A stretch of 64,000 bases of DNA from Saprospiraceae bacterium. Lineage in GTDB: Bacteria; Bacteroidota; Bacteroidia; Chitinophagales; Saprospiraceae. Position 1 is the first letter of the stretch; each line of letters starts with the position of its first letter. The stretch covers positions 62,001 to 126,000 of the forward strand of contig JADJWN010000010.1 in NCBI GenBank assembly GCA_016716335.1. The letters are read 5' to 3'. The translations under genes and the position numbers were made by a program. Of the stretch, positions 28,458 to 39,105 are shown piece by piece. Under the pieces are notes generated by a model. It saw only the letters and a program-made list of their open reading frames with translations, was not told the origin of the DNA and searched no databases.

Positions 28458-31400
28458 TTACATATTTCTCCGGTATTTACCTCCGACATCATAGAGGGCA
28501 TGAGTGATCTGTCCCAATGAACAGATTTTACCGGCTTCCATGAGGTGATAAAACATATTCTCGTTGTGAATGGCCGCTTTCTGCAATCTTTCGAGTACCC
28601 TGCCGGAAGAATCCGGATCATACGCATGTAAGGATTTTAAGGTCTTTATCTGATTTTCCTTTTCTGCTTCGGTAGCCCGTATTACTTCCTCCGGTATAAT
28701 GGTGGGAGAGCCTTCTTTGGACAGGAAGGTATTGACTCCTATGATGGGAAGTTCACCATTGTGCTTAAGGGTTTCATAATACAGGGATTCCTCCTGTATT
28801 TTGCTCCTCTGGTACATTGTCTCCATGGCACCCAGCACACCTCCTCTCTCAGTGATTCTGTCAAACTCGGCCAAAACAGCCTCTTCCACCAGATCCGTGA
28901 GTTCCTCTATGATAAATGAGCCTTGCAGGGGATTTTCATTTTTGGCCAGACCTAACTCCTTGTTGATAATAAGCTGTATGGCCATGGCTCTGCGCACACT
29001 TTCTTCGGTGGGAGTGGTGATGGCTTCGTCATAGGCATTGGTATGGAGAGAATTGCAATTGTCATAGATTGCATACAGGGCCTGCAGCGTGGTACGAATA
29101 TCATTGAAGGAAATTTCCTGTGCATGAAGCGAACGACCGGAAGTCTGAATATGATATTTGAGCATCTGAGACCTGGAGTTGGCACCGTATTTATGCTTCA
29201 TGGCTTTGGCCCAAATCCTTCGTGCCACTCTACCGATTACTGCATATTCCGGGTCAATACCATTGGAAAAAAAGAAAGACAGATTGGGTGCAAAATCATC
29301 AATTTTCATGCCTCTGGACAGGTAATATTCCACAAAGGTGAATCCATTGGCCAGGGTAAATGCCAGCTGGGTAATTGGATTGGCACCGGCCTCAGCTATG
29401 TGATAGCCTGAAATGGATACCGAGTAAAAGTTTCTGACATTGTTCTGAATAAAGTATTCCTGCACATCGCCCATAAGGCGAAGCGAAAACTCGGTACTGA
29501 ATATACAGGTATTCTGTGCCTGATCCTCTTTTAGTATATCCGCCTGTACTGTACCTCTGACGGTGGCCAGCGTTTTGGCTTTTATCTGTTCATAAATTTC
29601 CTTTTCCAGCACTTCATCGCCTGTCAGCCCGAGCAACATCAGACCAAGTCCGTCATTGCCCTCAGGTATGGGGGCATTGTAGGCCGGCCTTTGCAATCCT
29701 CTGTCATCATATTTGGCTTTGAGTTTTTGTTCTACGAGCTTTTCCAGGCCGTTTTGTCTGATGTATAATTCGCATTGCTGATCTATGGCAGCATTCATAA
29801 AAAAAGCACAAATGGTAGCTGCCGGACCATTGATGGTCATGGATACAGAGGTGGCAGGATCACAGAGATTGAAACCCGAATACAGCTTTTTGGCATCATC
29901 CAGACAGCATACACTTACTCCGGAATTGCCTATTTTGCCGTATATGTCCGGCCTGTAATCCGGATCTTCGCCATACAAAGTCACTGAATCAAATGCCGTG
30001 GAAAGTCGTTTGGCAGGTAACCCCAGTGATACATAGTGAAATCTCTTGTTGGTACGCTCCGGGCCACCTTCTCCGGCAAACATCCGGGTAGGGTCTTCGT
30101 TTTGCCGCTTGAAGGGGAACACCCCTGATGTGTATGGAAATTCGCCGGGTACATTCTCCTGAAGATTCCATCGCAAGATATCTCCCCAGTCCTTGTATTT
30201 GGGCAGAGCAATCTTGGGTATATCCAGTTGAGACAGAGATTTGGTGTGAGTTTCAACCTTGATTTCCTTATCTCTGACTTTATAAGTGTACACAGGACCC
30301 GCATAGGCTTTCACTTTTTCCGGCCATGAATCCAGAATTCTCTTGCATTCGCCACTGAGGTCTTCCATGGCAATGGTAAATGTTTTATCCAGGGAATTTT
30401 TGAGTGAATCATCTGCAATCAGCTCTCTGGACTTGCTCAAAGCATAAGCGTTGGAGGCGAGCTGTACCTGCTTGTTGACCCAGGCATCATAATTCCTGTT
30501 GTTTTCGCAGATTTCAGAGAGGTATCTCACTCTGTTGGGAGGAATGATATACACTTTTTCACTAATGCCCTCCGGAAAATCCAGTGACGGAACAAAATCA
30601 GCCCCGGTTTTTTCCCTTATGATCTGCATCAATTTTTTATACAGTGCATTCGTACCCGGATCATTAAACTGTGAGGCAATGGTACCATATACCGGCATGG
30701 AATCCGGATCTTTATCCCAGAGATTATGATTGCGCTGGAATTGTTTTTTGACATCTCTCAAAGCATCCAGAGCTCCTTTTTTGTCAAACTTATTGATAGC
30801 AATGATATCTGCAAAATCAAGCATATCGATTTTTTCCAGCTGAGTGGCAGCACCATATTCGGGAGTCATGATGTACATAGTGACATCCGAGTGATCTACA
30901 ATCTCTGTATCTGACTGTCCGATACCGGAGGTTTCCAGAATTATGAGGTCAAAACCGGCTGCTTTCAGGATACTGACAGCATGGTGTACATATCTGGACA
31001 GGGCCAGATTGGACTGACGGGTGGCGAGCGAACGCATATATACCCTTTCGTTGTTGATGGCATTCATACGGATGCGATCACCCAAAAGAGCTCCACCGGT
31101 CTTTCGTTTGCTGGGATCTACAGATACGATGGCAATGGTTTTATCTTTAAAATCCAGTAAAAAACGCCTCACTATTTCATCCACCATGCTGGATTTGCCG
31201 GCACCACCTGTACCTGTAATCCCGAGTACCGGTATTTTATGAGTCTTGCTCTCGATTTCCAGCAGCCAGTCTTTGTTTTGATCCGGAAAATTTTCTGCTG
31301 CCGAAATCAGCCTGGCTACACTGGTGAATTGTTTGAGTTTAAGTCCCTTCAGCTCTCCATTAATATGGTCACCTACCGGAAAGTCACATTTGCTGAGGAC

Positions 31401-31814
31401 ATCGTTAATCATGCCCTGCAGCCCCATATTCCTGCCATCATCCGGAGAATAGATGCGGGTGATGCCGTATTGGTGTAATTCCTCTATTTCAGAAGGAAGG
31501 ATAGTACCTCCTCCTCCTCCGAATATTTTTATATGTCCGCAGCCTCTTTCTTTGAGCAGATCGTAGATGTACTTAAAAAATTCATTGTGCCCGCCCTGAT
31601 AAGAGGTGATGGCTATACCCTGTACATCCTCCTGAATGGCAGTCTCTACAATTTCAAGAGCACTCCGGTTGTGACCCAGATGGATAATCTCCGCACCGGA
31701 CTTCTGCATAATACGACGCATGATATTGATAGCTGCATCATGGCCGTCAAACAGTGATGCCGCAGTGACAATACGTATTTTATTTTTGGGAATATATACC
31801 TGTGTATCGGTCAT
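28458..31814 (-). CDS. icmF: Fused isobutyryl-CoA mutase (IcmF), B12-dependent
   Basis: This is an 1118-residue fusion. An N-terminal B12-binding domain carries DGHDAA (23-28) and GGGG (99-103). A MeaB/MeaI-like chaperone GTPase has its P-loop GITGTGGAGKS at 198-208. A C-terminal acyl-CoA mutase barrel follows. This domain order is diagnostic of IcmF, which interconverts isobutyryl-CoA and n-butyryl-CoA (some members also act on pivalyl- or isovaleryl-CoA). The barrel motifs FDSVTLYGEDP and FSTEFSLRLMGD follow IcmF, not the methylmalonyl-CoA mutase pattern. Exact substrate remains inference. It is a single gene with no mutase partner nearby. Confidence 0.93.
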   Translation of the reverse strand: MTDTQVYIPKNKIRIVTAASLFDGHDAAINIMRRIMQKSGAEIIHLGHNRSALEIVETAIQEDVQGIAITSYQGGHNEFFKYIYDLLKERGCGHIKIFGGGGGTILPSEIEELHQYGITRIYSPDDGRNMGLQGMINDVLSKCDFPVGDHINGELKGLKLKQFTSVARLISAAENFPDQNKDWLLEIESKTHKIPVLGITGTGGAGKSSMVDEIVRRFLLDFKDKTIAIVSVDPSKRKTGGALLGDRIRMNAINNERVYMRSLATRQSNLALSRYVHHAVSILKAAGFDLIILETSGIGQSDTEIVDHSDVTMYIMTPEYGAATQLEKIDMLDFADIIAINKFDKKGALDALRDVKKQFQRNHNLWDKDPDSMPVYGTIASQFNDPGTNALYKKLMQIIREKTGADFVPSLDFPEGISEKVYIIPPNRVRYLSEICENNRNYDAWVNKQVQLASNAYALSKSRELIADDSLKNSLDKTFTIAMEDLSGECKRILDSWPEKVKAYAGPVYTYKVRDKEIKVETHTKSLSQLDIPKIALPKYKDWGDILRWNLQENVPGEFPYTSGVFPFKRQNEDPTRMFAGEGGPERTNKRFHYVSLGLPAKRLSTAFDSVTLYGEDPDYRPDIYGKIGNSGVSVCCLDDAKKLYSGFNLCDPATSVSMTINGPAATICAFFMNAAIDQQCELYIRQNGLEKLVEQKLKAKYDDRGLQRPAYNAPIPEGNDGLGLMLLGLTGDEVLEKEIYEQIKAKTLATVRGTVQADILKEDQAQNTCIFSTEFSLRLMGDVQEYFIQNNVRNFYSVSISGYHIAEAGANPITQLAFTLANGFTFVEYYLSRGMKIDDFAPNLSFFFSNGIDPEYAVIGRVARRIWAKAMKHKYGANSRSQMLKYHIQTSGRSLHAQEISFNDIRTTLQALYAIYDNCNSLHTNAYDEAITTPTEESVRRAMAIQLIINKELGLAKNENPLQGSFIIEELTDLVEEAVLAEFDRITERGGVLGAMETMYQRSKIQEESLYYETLKHNGELPIIGVNTFLSKEGSPTIIPEEVIRATEAEKENQIKTLKSLHAYDPDSSGRVLERLQKAAIHNENMFYHLMEAGKICSLGQITHALYDVGGKYRRNM

Positions 31815-32045
31815 TATGTGGCTTGGTTTGGTTAAAGTGTGTGCAAAAATACATTAAATGCAGGAAATTGAGATTAGTTTGCTTCGGGGACATTTATCAC
31901 ATCTCCGGATATAAAGCTTGTTATCTGGCAGGCTGAAAAGCCGGTATTTATTCATAAAATCAGAGAACATCCGATGACAATAACAAAGGAAATCTCCCAA
32001 TTAAATTGAAAAGATATTTAATCTGAAAAATCCAAAGTTTTCGTG

Positions 32046-32053
32046 TAGCTTTG
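32046..32053 (+). promoter_or_regulatory. -7 element for the second P-type ATPase
   Basis: TAGCTTTG is an exact TAnnTTTG match 30 nt before the GTG start. The -33 region has only a weak T-rich match. Confidence 0.35.
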
Positions 32054-32082
32054 TTGGGACATTAATAATAAATGAAGGCATT

Positions 32083-34590
32083 GTGATTAAGGATTTCTGG
32101 GCTCATACCGAAAAAGAACTTATTCAATTACTAAATAGTGATATAAACGGCCTGAGCCGGTCTGAAGCGGAGAAAAGACTCAAAATGGCCGGGCTGGGAG
32201 AAGTCAGAGAATCTCCTCTGTGGGCAGACATCAGGCTGTTTATCGGTCAGTTTACCAATCCTCTGATGCTTCTACTTATCGGAGCCGTACTGATCTCATT
32301 GGTGGTCGGGGAGCCTGGCGATATCTGGATGATTATCATAGTCATTATTTCTGCCGGTTTATTGGGCTTTATACAGGAAAGAAACGCAGGAAAAACTGTA
32401 CAAAAACTGAAAAGTCTGCTGCAGGTCAAGTCCACTGTCCTGAAAGATGGTGAAGTCACCATTATAGATGCTTCGAAAATTGTGACCGGAGATGTGATGG
32501 TGCTGGAGGCCGGAGATATTATCACCGCCGACTGTATCGTACTTGAATCCAACGAACTCCATGTGAACGAAGCGAGCCTCACCGGCGAATCATTTCCGGT
32601 AAGAAAAGAACCCGGCATTTGTGCTCCAAATGCACCGCTTAATGAAAGGAGCAACTGCCTTTGGGAAGGTACCAATGTCGTAAGCGGCAACGGTAAAGCC
32701 TTGGTAGTGCATACAGGCAAGGACAGTTTATTCGGTAATATCATCCGCAAAGCCAATATTAAACCTGAAACCGGATTCGAAAAAGGAGTAAAGGATTTTG
32801 GGTATTTTTTGCTTAGAATTACTATGATTCTTGCTACCGCAATACTGGTACTGACGCTGCTTAACGGACGACATATTCTGGAAGCTACTTTGTTTTCACT
32901 GGCCCTGGCGGTTGGAATGGCTCCGGAGTTGCTGCCTGCCATTACCACCATAGCCATGAGTGCGGGTGCTGGAAGATTGCTTAAGAAAAAGGTCATCGTC
33001 AAGCGACTGGCATCCATTCAGAATCTGGGTGAAATCAGCGTATTGTGTACAGATAAAACAGGTACTATCACTAAGGGTATTATCACGCTTGAAGAAGCGG
33101 TGGATACAGAGAATAAAAATTCAGATTGGGTGAGATACTTGGGATATCTCAATGCCATCCACCAAAGCGGATATAAAAACCCCATAGATGATGCGCTTAT
33201 CCATGAAAAACCGGTTGACATACAGTTGATTCCTGAAAAGACCGGCGAAATTCCCTATGATTTCATCCGAAAAAGGCTGACCATTGCCGTTGAGGATACC
33301 GGGGGACAGATGCTGGTCTGTAAAGGGGCATTTAATGAAATTGCTGAAATCTGTACCCGATACAGGGAAGGAAGTGAGTGCCCGGAGGTAGATGAAAAAT
33401 TTTTACAAAAAATAAGTGCTCAATACGAAAGTTATGGCGCCAGGGGATACAGGGTACTGGGGGTTTGTTATAAATACATCGCATCCGGTCAGGAAATCAG
33501 TAAAGATCTGGAGTCAGAAATGATCTATGCCGGATTAATGATTTTTAATGATCCGGTCAAGGAAGACATCATACAGACCCTCAGTAATCTGAAGGCACTT
33601 CAGGTAAATATTAAAATCATCACAGGAGACAACAGAAATGTAGCCTTATCGGTCGCCCGGAAAATCGGAATACTTGAACCGGTATTAATCACCGGCTCCG
33701 AACTTACAGAAACAAGCTCCGAAGCCTTGATTCAAAAAGTGCAGGAGGCCCATATTTTTGCAGAAGTAGAGCCATTTCAGAAAGAAAGGATCATAAGAGC
33801 CTTACGGCAATCTTATGTTGTGGCATATATGGGAGACGGTATCAATGATGTTGCCGCATTGAAAGCCTCAGATATCGGTATCTCGGTAGATAATGCCGTA
33901 GATGTGGCTAAGGAAGCAGCCGATATCGTACTCACGGAGAAAAATCTGGATGTTCTTGCTGAGGGCATTATGGAGGGAAGAAAAACCTTTGCCAATACCA
34001 TAAAATACATTTATATCAGTACCGGATCAACCTTCGGAAATATGCTGAGTATGGCTGTAATTTCGATGGTTATACCATTTCTGCCGATGCTGCCCAAACA
34101 GATACTGCTTACCAACCTCATTTCAGACTTTCCATATATACTCATAGCCTCCGACAATGTGGATGAAAGTGTACTAAAAACTGCCGGAAGGTGGAATATC
34201 CGCACGATAAACAGGTATATGCTCGTATTCGGGGCTCACAGCTCTGTTTTTGACCTGATCACATTTGCTACCCTGTACTTTGTGTTCAGGGCAGATGAAG
34301 GCAGCTTTCAGACCGGATGGTTTCTGGTATCGGTACTCACCGAGCTTATCATCCTGTTTGTAATCCGAACCAGAGAAAGCATACTGAAGAGTACCCCAAT
34401 GAAAGGACTTTTCTGGATCAGTGTGGCATCAATAGTCTTTACACTGGTACTACCATATCTGCCGTTTGCCGGATATCTGGGGTTTGTCCGGTTGCCCTTT
34501 AAAGTATTTTCAGTGATGTGTCTGATTGTCGTTTTATACACCATAACAGCCGAATATCTGAAACTTTGGTTTTACAGGAGGTATAGGTAG
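32083..34590 (+). CDS. P-type cation ATPase, P3B/magnesium-transport-like
   Basis: This is an 835-residue inner-membrane pump with TGES, DKTGTIT (Asp324), a TGD motif and GDGINDVAAL. The helix-4 region reads GMAPELLPAI and is followed by KKKVIVKRLASIQNLG, which resembles the MgtA (P3B) group more than calcium pumps. The last segment has six membrane helices. Magnesium as the ion is plausible but not proven. Translation starts at GTG 32083; the nearby ATG at 32072 is out of frame and closed by a stop. It is shorter than the first ATPase and not closely related to it. Confidence 0.85.
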   Translation: MIKDFWAHTEKELIQLLNSDINGLSRSEAEKRLKMAGLGEVRESPLWADIRLFIGQFTNPLMLLLIGAVLISLVVGEPGDIWMIIIVIISAGLLGFIQERNAGKTVQKLKSLLQVKSTVLKDGEVTIIDASKIVTGDVMVLEAGDIITADCIVLESNELHVNEASLTGESFPVRKEPGICAPNAPLNERSNCLWEGTNVVSGNGKALVVHTGKDSLFGNIIRKANIKPETGFEKGVKDFGYFLLRITMILATAILVLTLLNGRHILEATLFSLALAVGMAPELLPAITTIAMSAGAGRLLKKKVIVKRLASIQNLGEISVLCTDKTGTITKGIITLEEAVDTENKNSDWVRYLGYLNAIHQSGYKNPIDDALIHEKPVDIQLIPEKTGEIPYDFIRKRLTIAVEDTGGQMLVCKGAFNEIAEICTRYREGSECPEVDEKFLQKISAQYESYGARGYRVLGVCYKYIASGQEISKDLESEMIYAGLMIFNDPVKEDIIQTLSNLKALQVNIKIITGDNRNVALSVARKIGILEPVLITGSELTETSSEALIQKVQEAHIFAEVEPFQKERIIRALRQSYVVAYMGDGINDVAALKASDIGISVDNAVDVAKEAADIVLTEKNLDVLAEGIMEGRKTFANTIKYIYISTGSTFGNMLSMAVISMVIPFLPMLPKQILLTNLISDFPYILIASDNVDESVLKTAGRWNIRTINRYMLVFGAHSSVFDLITFATLYFVFRADEGSFQTGWFLVSVLTELIILFVIRTRESILKSTPMKGLFWISVASIVFTLVLPYLPFAGYLGFVRLPFKVFSVMCLIVVLYTITAEYLKLWFYRRYR

Positions 34591-34664
34591 AGAATAAACT
34601 GAGATCTTCCTGAAATATATCACTCCGGTATCTGATGCTATTTTAGGCAGCAATAGAGCATAAT

Positions 34665-36440
34665 TTACTCCACCCTGCCGCATTTATCTCTGAACCATTG
34701 TCTTACCACTTCACCCAGCATGGGGCTGACCTTTTCATATACCATATCATGGTAGCGATTGATCCAGTCCTTTTCTGCGGGAGTGAGTAATGCGGCATCT
34801 GTCAGGCTGAGATCAAACGGATAAAGAGTGACAGTCTCAAACTCAAGAAATCCGGGGATACTGCCTGTTTTGCAGAGTATCAGATTTTCTATCCGAATGC
34901 CATATCTGCCATCTATGTAATATCCCGGCTCATTGGAGGTAAGCATGCCCGGGAGCTGTACAGACTTGCCTCTTTCAGAAAAATTGGCTGCGAAACCCTG
35001 CGGAGGCTCATGTACATTCAGCGCAAATCCTACACCATGTCCCGTGCCATGCAGATAATTGAGCCCGTGTGCCCAGAGAAACTGCCGGGCCAGGGAGTCT
35101 AGCTGAACACCTGTCGTACCTTCAGGAAATTTTGCCATCGATAAGGATATCAATCCCTTAAGAACAAGTGTGTAATGCTTTCTGACTTCGGGATCCGGTG
35201 GACTCAATGCAAAAGTACGTGTAATATCGGTGGTACCATCCTGATACTGACCTCCACTGTCTGCAAGCAGTATTCCCTCAGGCAGGATGGTACTGCATGT
35301 ATCCGGATGAGGATGATAATGGATGATGGCACCGTTGGATTTATAACCGATGATGGCATGGAAGCTCTCCCCGATATAATCAGTCTGCCGTGACCTGCAC
35401 TCTGCTATTTTCTCTGCCAGACTGCATTCAGTGACCGTTTGACTCTGAATGTTTTGCTCCAGCCAGTAAAATGCATTGGCCAGTGCTGCTCCGTCTTTGA
35501 TCATCGCATGGCGGACATGGGCGATTTCAGTCTCGTTTTTGATAGCTTTGAGCAGCTTGGGTACAGATTCCTTGTCTATGATAGCTGCATTGATTCCTTC
35601 ATATACGGCAGCACTGCACTGGTGCTTATCTACCAGTATGGCGGCATTCTGATCCAGATTATTGACAAAAGAGAGGATCTCATGATATGGCAGTACTTCC
35701 ACATGAATATCCTTCAGCATTTGTCGGTAGGTGTCTGGTAGCTTTTTCTCATCCACAAACAACCACGATTGTGTTTTGCCTACTACCGCATAGGCAATGA
35801 CCAAAGGATTGCATTCCACATCGCTGCCCCTCAGGTTGAAGGTCCACGCAATATCATCCAGCGCAGAGAGATAATGATAATCCGCATGCTGATCCGCCAT
35901 TTTACTTCTGATTTCATCCAGTTTCTGCTGAACGGATTTGCCGGCAAATCTCACTTCATGTTCAAAAGCCTTTGCATCCGGAAATCCCGGCCTGTCCTGC
36001 CACAATGCTGTAATCAGGTCCACTCTCTTGTTCAACTGGATTCTGGATGGGGTCAGGGCTTTTTCCAGATGCTCGGTGGCAGACTGTGAAAACATCCACC
36101 CATTGATGCCCACGGTCGAGCCAGGAGGCAGATTTTCTACAAGATAATCGATATAAGGTGTCGTAAACTGATTGAGCATTTTATGCAAGCTGATGCCACT
36201 TCCCTTCAGCTCCATCTCGGCCTGCAGAAAATATCTTGAATCTGTCCATAGGCCGGCATGTTGCTGTGTGACGGCTACTGTACCGGCCGATCCGGTAAAC
36301 CCGCTAATCCATTGCCTTTCCTGCCAATGGTCTGCCACATATTCGCTCTGATGTGGATCCGTAGAAGGAATTATGACTGCATCAATCTGGTGCTGTCTCA
36401 TAAGTCTGCGCAGCTCTGCAAGGCGGTTTTTTATATCCAT
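34665..36440 (-). CDS. Xaa-Pro aminopeptidase (aminopeptidase P family, M24B)
   Basis: This is a 591-residue three-domain enzyme that removes an N-terminal residue preceding proline. Two creatinase-like N-terminal domains (about 1-300) precede a pita-bread catalytic domain. Metal ligands are visible: the Asp pair in LADSGGQYQDGTTD, the His in HGTGHGVG and the Glu residues in NEPGYY and RIENL. A C-terminal extension is typical of the long bacterial/eukaryotic form. It is cytoplasmic (no signal) and divergent from rpoN. Confidence 0.94.
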   Translation of the reverse strand: MDIKNRLAELRRLMRQHQIDAVIIPSTDPHQSEYVADHWQERQWISGFTGSAGTVAVTQQHAGLWTDSRYFLQAEMELKGSGISLHKMLNQFTTPYIDYLVENLPPGSTVGINGWMFSQSATEHLEKALTPSRIQLNKRVDLITALWQDRPGFPDAKAFEHEVRFAGKSVQQKLDEIRSKMADQHADYHYLSALDDIAWTFNLRGSDVECNPLVIAYAVVGKTQSWLFVDEKKLPDTYRQMLKDIHVEVLPYHEILSFVNNLDQNAAILVDKHQCSAAVYEGINAAIIDKESVPKLLKAIKNETEIAHVRHAMIKDGAALANAFYWLEQNIQSQTVTECSLAEKIAECRSRQTDYIGESFHAIIGYKSNGAIIHYHPHPDTCSTILPEGILLADSGGQYQDGTTDITRTFALSPPDPEVRKHYTLVLKGLISLSMAKFPEGTTGVQLDSLARQFLWAHGLNYLHGTGHGVGFALNVHEPPQGFAANFSERGKSVQLPGMLTSNEPGYYIDGRYGIRIENLILCKTGSIPGFLEFETVTLYPFDLSLTDAALLTPAEKDWINRYHDMVYEKVSPMLGEVVRQWFRDKCGRVE

Positions 36441-36506
36441 TTTACACTTAATATTTAATCACAATGTGTTATAAACTGCAAAAAAGCTATATAAACATTA
36501 TATTTT

Positions 36507-36538
36507 TTTGTAATATAATTATAAACCTGCTATATTTG
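36507..36538 (+). promoter_or_regulatory. Promoter of rpoN
   Basis: TTTG (36507-36510), 20 nt, then TATATTTG (36531-36538): full consensus. The leader to the ATG at 36644 is about 100 nt. Confidence 0.6.
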
Positions 36539-36643
36539 CACGGTAAACATACGATTTAATTATTCAATATTAAGGAAACTCATGCCGTATTTTATGTGTT
36601 ATACCTAAAAATACGATGGGATTTCTGATAAAAACAGGGTAAA

Positions 36644-38137
36644 ATGTTAAAGCAGAGTCTAAGCCAGAAAATGTTGCAAAAGCTGTCTCCTCAACAGATA
36701 CAGCTGATGAAACTATTGCAGATTCCTACAGCCACACTGGAGCAAAGAATCAAAGAAGAACTGGAGGCTAATCCTGCGCTGGAAGAAGGAGACGATTATA
36801 ATGATGTCTTTGATCTGGATGAAAATCCGGGCTATGGCGATGAAGCCAAACAGGACAATAATGAGGAGGGGCCGGAATTTGAATTTGATGAATACCTGAA
36901 TGAATATCTGGATGATGATGTCGCTTCCTACAAGCTCAAGGGAGATGAATACGTAGAGGGAGAGGAACGCACATTGCCTGTACCGGTCGAAAATACATTT
37001 CACGAAAGTCTGGAGCGTCAGCTGGGCCTGCTCGACCTGTCTGAAAAAGAAAATATTATAGCCCAGCAAATCATAGGCTCTATTGACGAAGACGGTTATC
37101 TGCGCCGTGAGCCCGGTGCTATCATAGACGATTTGCTCTTTTCCCAAAACATAGAAGCTGACGAAAAAGAAGTGCAGCAGCTTATTAAAAAAATTCAAAA
37201 ATTTGAGCCTGCCGGTATATGCGCCAGAAATCTGCAGGAATGTCTGATACTGCAGCTGGAAGACAAAATGGAAAAAGAACCTTCCGTGCATTATCCGGAA
37301 AGAAGTCTGGCACTAAAAATTCTGAAGAATTATTTTGAGGAGTTTACCAAAAAGCACTACTCCCGCATCAAAAAGCAACTAAATCTTTCCGACAGCGACC
37401 TGAAGGATGCCATTGATGAAATCCTGAAGCTCAATCCCAAACCTGCAAGTACTGTAGAGGGCAACAGTATAGTAAATCAATATATCATCCCGGACTTTAT
37501 CATCCACAACAGGGATGGCGAGCTCGAGCTGACGCTCAACAGCAAAAATGCTCCGGACCTGCGTATCAATGATCAGTACATGGAGATGCTCAAAGGATAC
37601 CGGGAGAGTGTACAGGGCAGGAGGGCTACCAAACCCGAGAAAGAAGCAGTCTTGTTTATCAAGCAGAAAATCGACTCAGCCAAATGGTTTATTGATGCTA
37701 TCAAACAACGGCAGGACACCCTGTACCGTACCATGTATGCCATCATGCAGTATCAATACGACTATTTCACCACAGGAGATGAAAGACGGATCAAACCCAT
37801 GATACTCAAGGATCTGGCTGAAATCACCGGCCTGGATATTTCCACGGTTTCCAGAGTGGCCAATTCCAAATTTGTCCAGACTGAGTTTGGCACCAAGAGG
37901 TTGAAGGACTTTTTCTCCGAATCCATGCAAACTCAGGATGGTTCAGAAGTGTCCACCTTGGAGATTAAAAACATACTTACCGATGTAGTAAGCAGAGAAG
38001 ACAAACGCAATCCGCTCTCTGACGAAAGGCTGATGGAAATACTGTCAGAAAGAGGCTATAATATAGCACGCAGAACGATAGCCAAATACCGTGAGCAACT
38101 CAATATACCCGTGGCAAGATTGAGAAAACAACTTTAA
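36644..38137 (+). CDS. rpoN: RNA polymerase sigma-54 factor
   Basis: This is a 497-residue sigma-54. Region I is glutamine/leucine-rich (QSLSQKMLQKLSPQQIQLMKLLQIP), followed by an acidic region II (about 45-110), the core-binding domain and the C-terminal DNA-binding domain with the RpoN box around ARRTIAKYRE. It directs transcription from -24/-12 promoters with AAA+ activators; none of these activators is encoded in this window. The hydrolase gene begins 2 bp after the stop. Confidence 0.96.
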   Translation: MLKQSLSQKMLQKLSPQQIQLMKLLQIPTATLEQRIKEELEANPALEEGDDYNDVFDLDENPGYGDEAKQDNNEEGPEFEFDEYLNEYLDDDVASYKLKGDEYVEGEERTLPVPVENTFHESLERQLGLLDLSEKENIIAQQIIGSIDEDGYLRREPGAIIDDLLFSQNIEADEKEVQQLIKKIQKFEPAGICARNLQECLILQLEDKMEKEPSVHYPERSLALKILKNYFEEFTKKHYSRIKKQLNLSDSDLKDAIDEILKLNPKPASTVEGNSIVNQYIIPDFIIHNRDGELELTLNSKNAPDLRINDQYMEMLKGYRESVQGRRATKPEKEAVLFIKQKIDSAKWFIDAIKQRQDTLYRTMYAIMQYQYDYFTTGDERRIKPMILKDLAEITGLDISTVSRVANSKFVQTEFGTKRLKDFFSESMQTQDGSEVSTLEIKNILTDVVSREDKRNPLSDERLMEILSERGYNIARRTIAKYREQLNIPVARLRKQL

Positions 38138-38139
38138 TT

Positions 38140-39105
38140 ATGTGGATAAACAGAACCATACTTTTTATCTTCATTTGCAGTATTCAGTATCTTGCTATTT
38201 GTCAGCAAGCTGAAGGGATAGAGTTGTTTTCAGAAAGTGAAATCACACTGCCGACCAGGTCAGGGCTTCTTTACGGTACACTTGCTATGCCCCTGCATCA
38301 TCCTGACCCTCCGGTAGTGTTGATGATAGCGGGCTCAGGACCTACCGACAGAAACGGCAACAATCCTCAAATGACCAACAACAGTCTGAAGATGGTGGCT
38401 CAAAGCCTGGCCGAGACGGGCATAGCCAGTCTCCGGTACGACAAAAGAGGCATCGCTCAAAGTGCCGCCGCCATGACAGCAGAATCTGACCTCCGCTTTG
38501 ATCATCTCGTGGAGGATGCTACAGATTGGATAGCTTTACTCAGGAAGGACAGAAGATTTTCGAAGGTCATAGTGGCAGGTCACAGTGAGGGCTCACTCAT
38601 AGGTATGCTGGCAGCCCAAAATGAAAATGCAGATGCCTTTATATCCATAGCAGGTATAGCCTCCAATGCATCGAGGGTGCTGAAAGATCAGATAGCTGCA
38701 GGTTCGCCGTTGTTCAGCGAAGTCTGCAATGTGATTATAGACAGTCTCGTGTCAGGATATGAAGTGCAGAATGTACCACCACTATTGAACAGCCTATTCA
38801 GAAAATCCGTACAGCCCTACCTCATTTCCTGGTTTAAATACACTCCCGCAGCAGAAATACAAAAGCTGAAAATACCCATAATGATTATCCAGGGAACACA
38901 CGACATTCAGGTATCGGTGGAAGAAGGAAATACACTGCATAAAGCTGCTCCGAAATCAAAATATCTGGAAGTTAAGGGTATGAACCATGTGCTCAAGGCT
39001 GCCCCCGAAGAGCGTTTTGCCAATATCGCGGTGTACTCCCAACCCGATGCACCATTGCATCCTGAATTGATGTACGAAATAATCCGATTTATTCAGTCTC
39101 TGTAA
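38140..39105 (+). CDS. Exported alpha/beta hydrolase
   Basis: This is a 321-residue protein with a signal peptide (about 1-21) and an alpha/beta-hydrolase fold. Visible elements are the oxyanion region MIAGSGPTDRNGNN, the nucleophile elbow GHSEGS and a late His in GMNHVLK with an Asp in QGTHDIQV. Similar Bacteroidota proteins are annotated as esterase or peptidase-like enzymes. The substrate is unknown. It nearly touches rpoN (2-bp gap), so translational coupling is likely. Confidence 0.88.
   Translation: MWINRTILFIFICSIQYLAICQQAEGIELFSESEITLPTRSGLLYGTLAMPLHHPDPPVVLMIAGSGPTDRNGNNPQMTNNSLKMVAQSLAETGIASLRYDKRGIAQSAAAMTAESDLRFDHLVEDATDWIALLRKDRRFSKVIVAGHSEGSLIGMLAAQNENADAFISIAGIASNASRVLKDQIAAGSPLFSEVCNVIIDSLVSGYEVQNVPPLLNSLFRKSVQPYLISWFKYTPAAEIQKLKIPIMIIQGTHDIQVSVEEGNTLHKAAPKSKYLEVKGMNHVLKAAPEERFANIAVYSQPDAPLHPELMYEIIRFIQSL

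Noticed and set aside
36713..37291. 192-codon open frame on the minus strand inside rpoN
   Set aside because: It is the complement of the low-complexity acidic/Gln region of sigma-54, and its hydrophobic residues reflect that composition.
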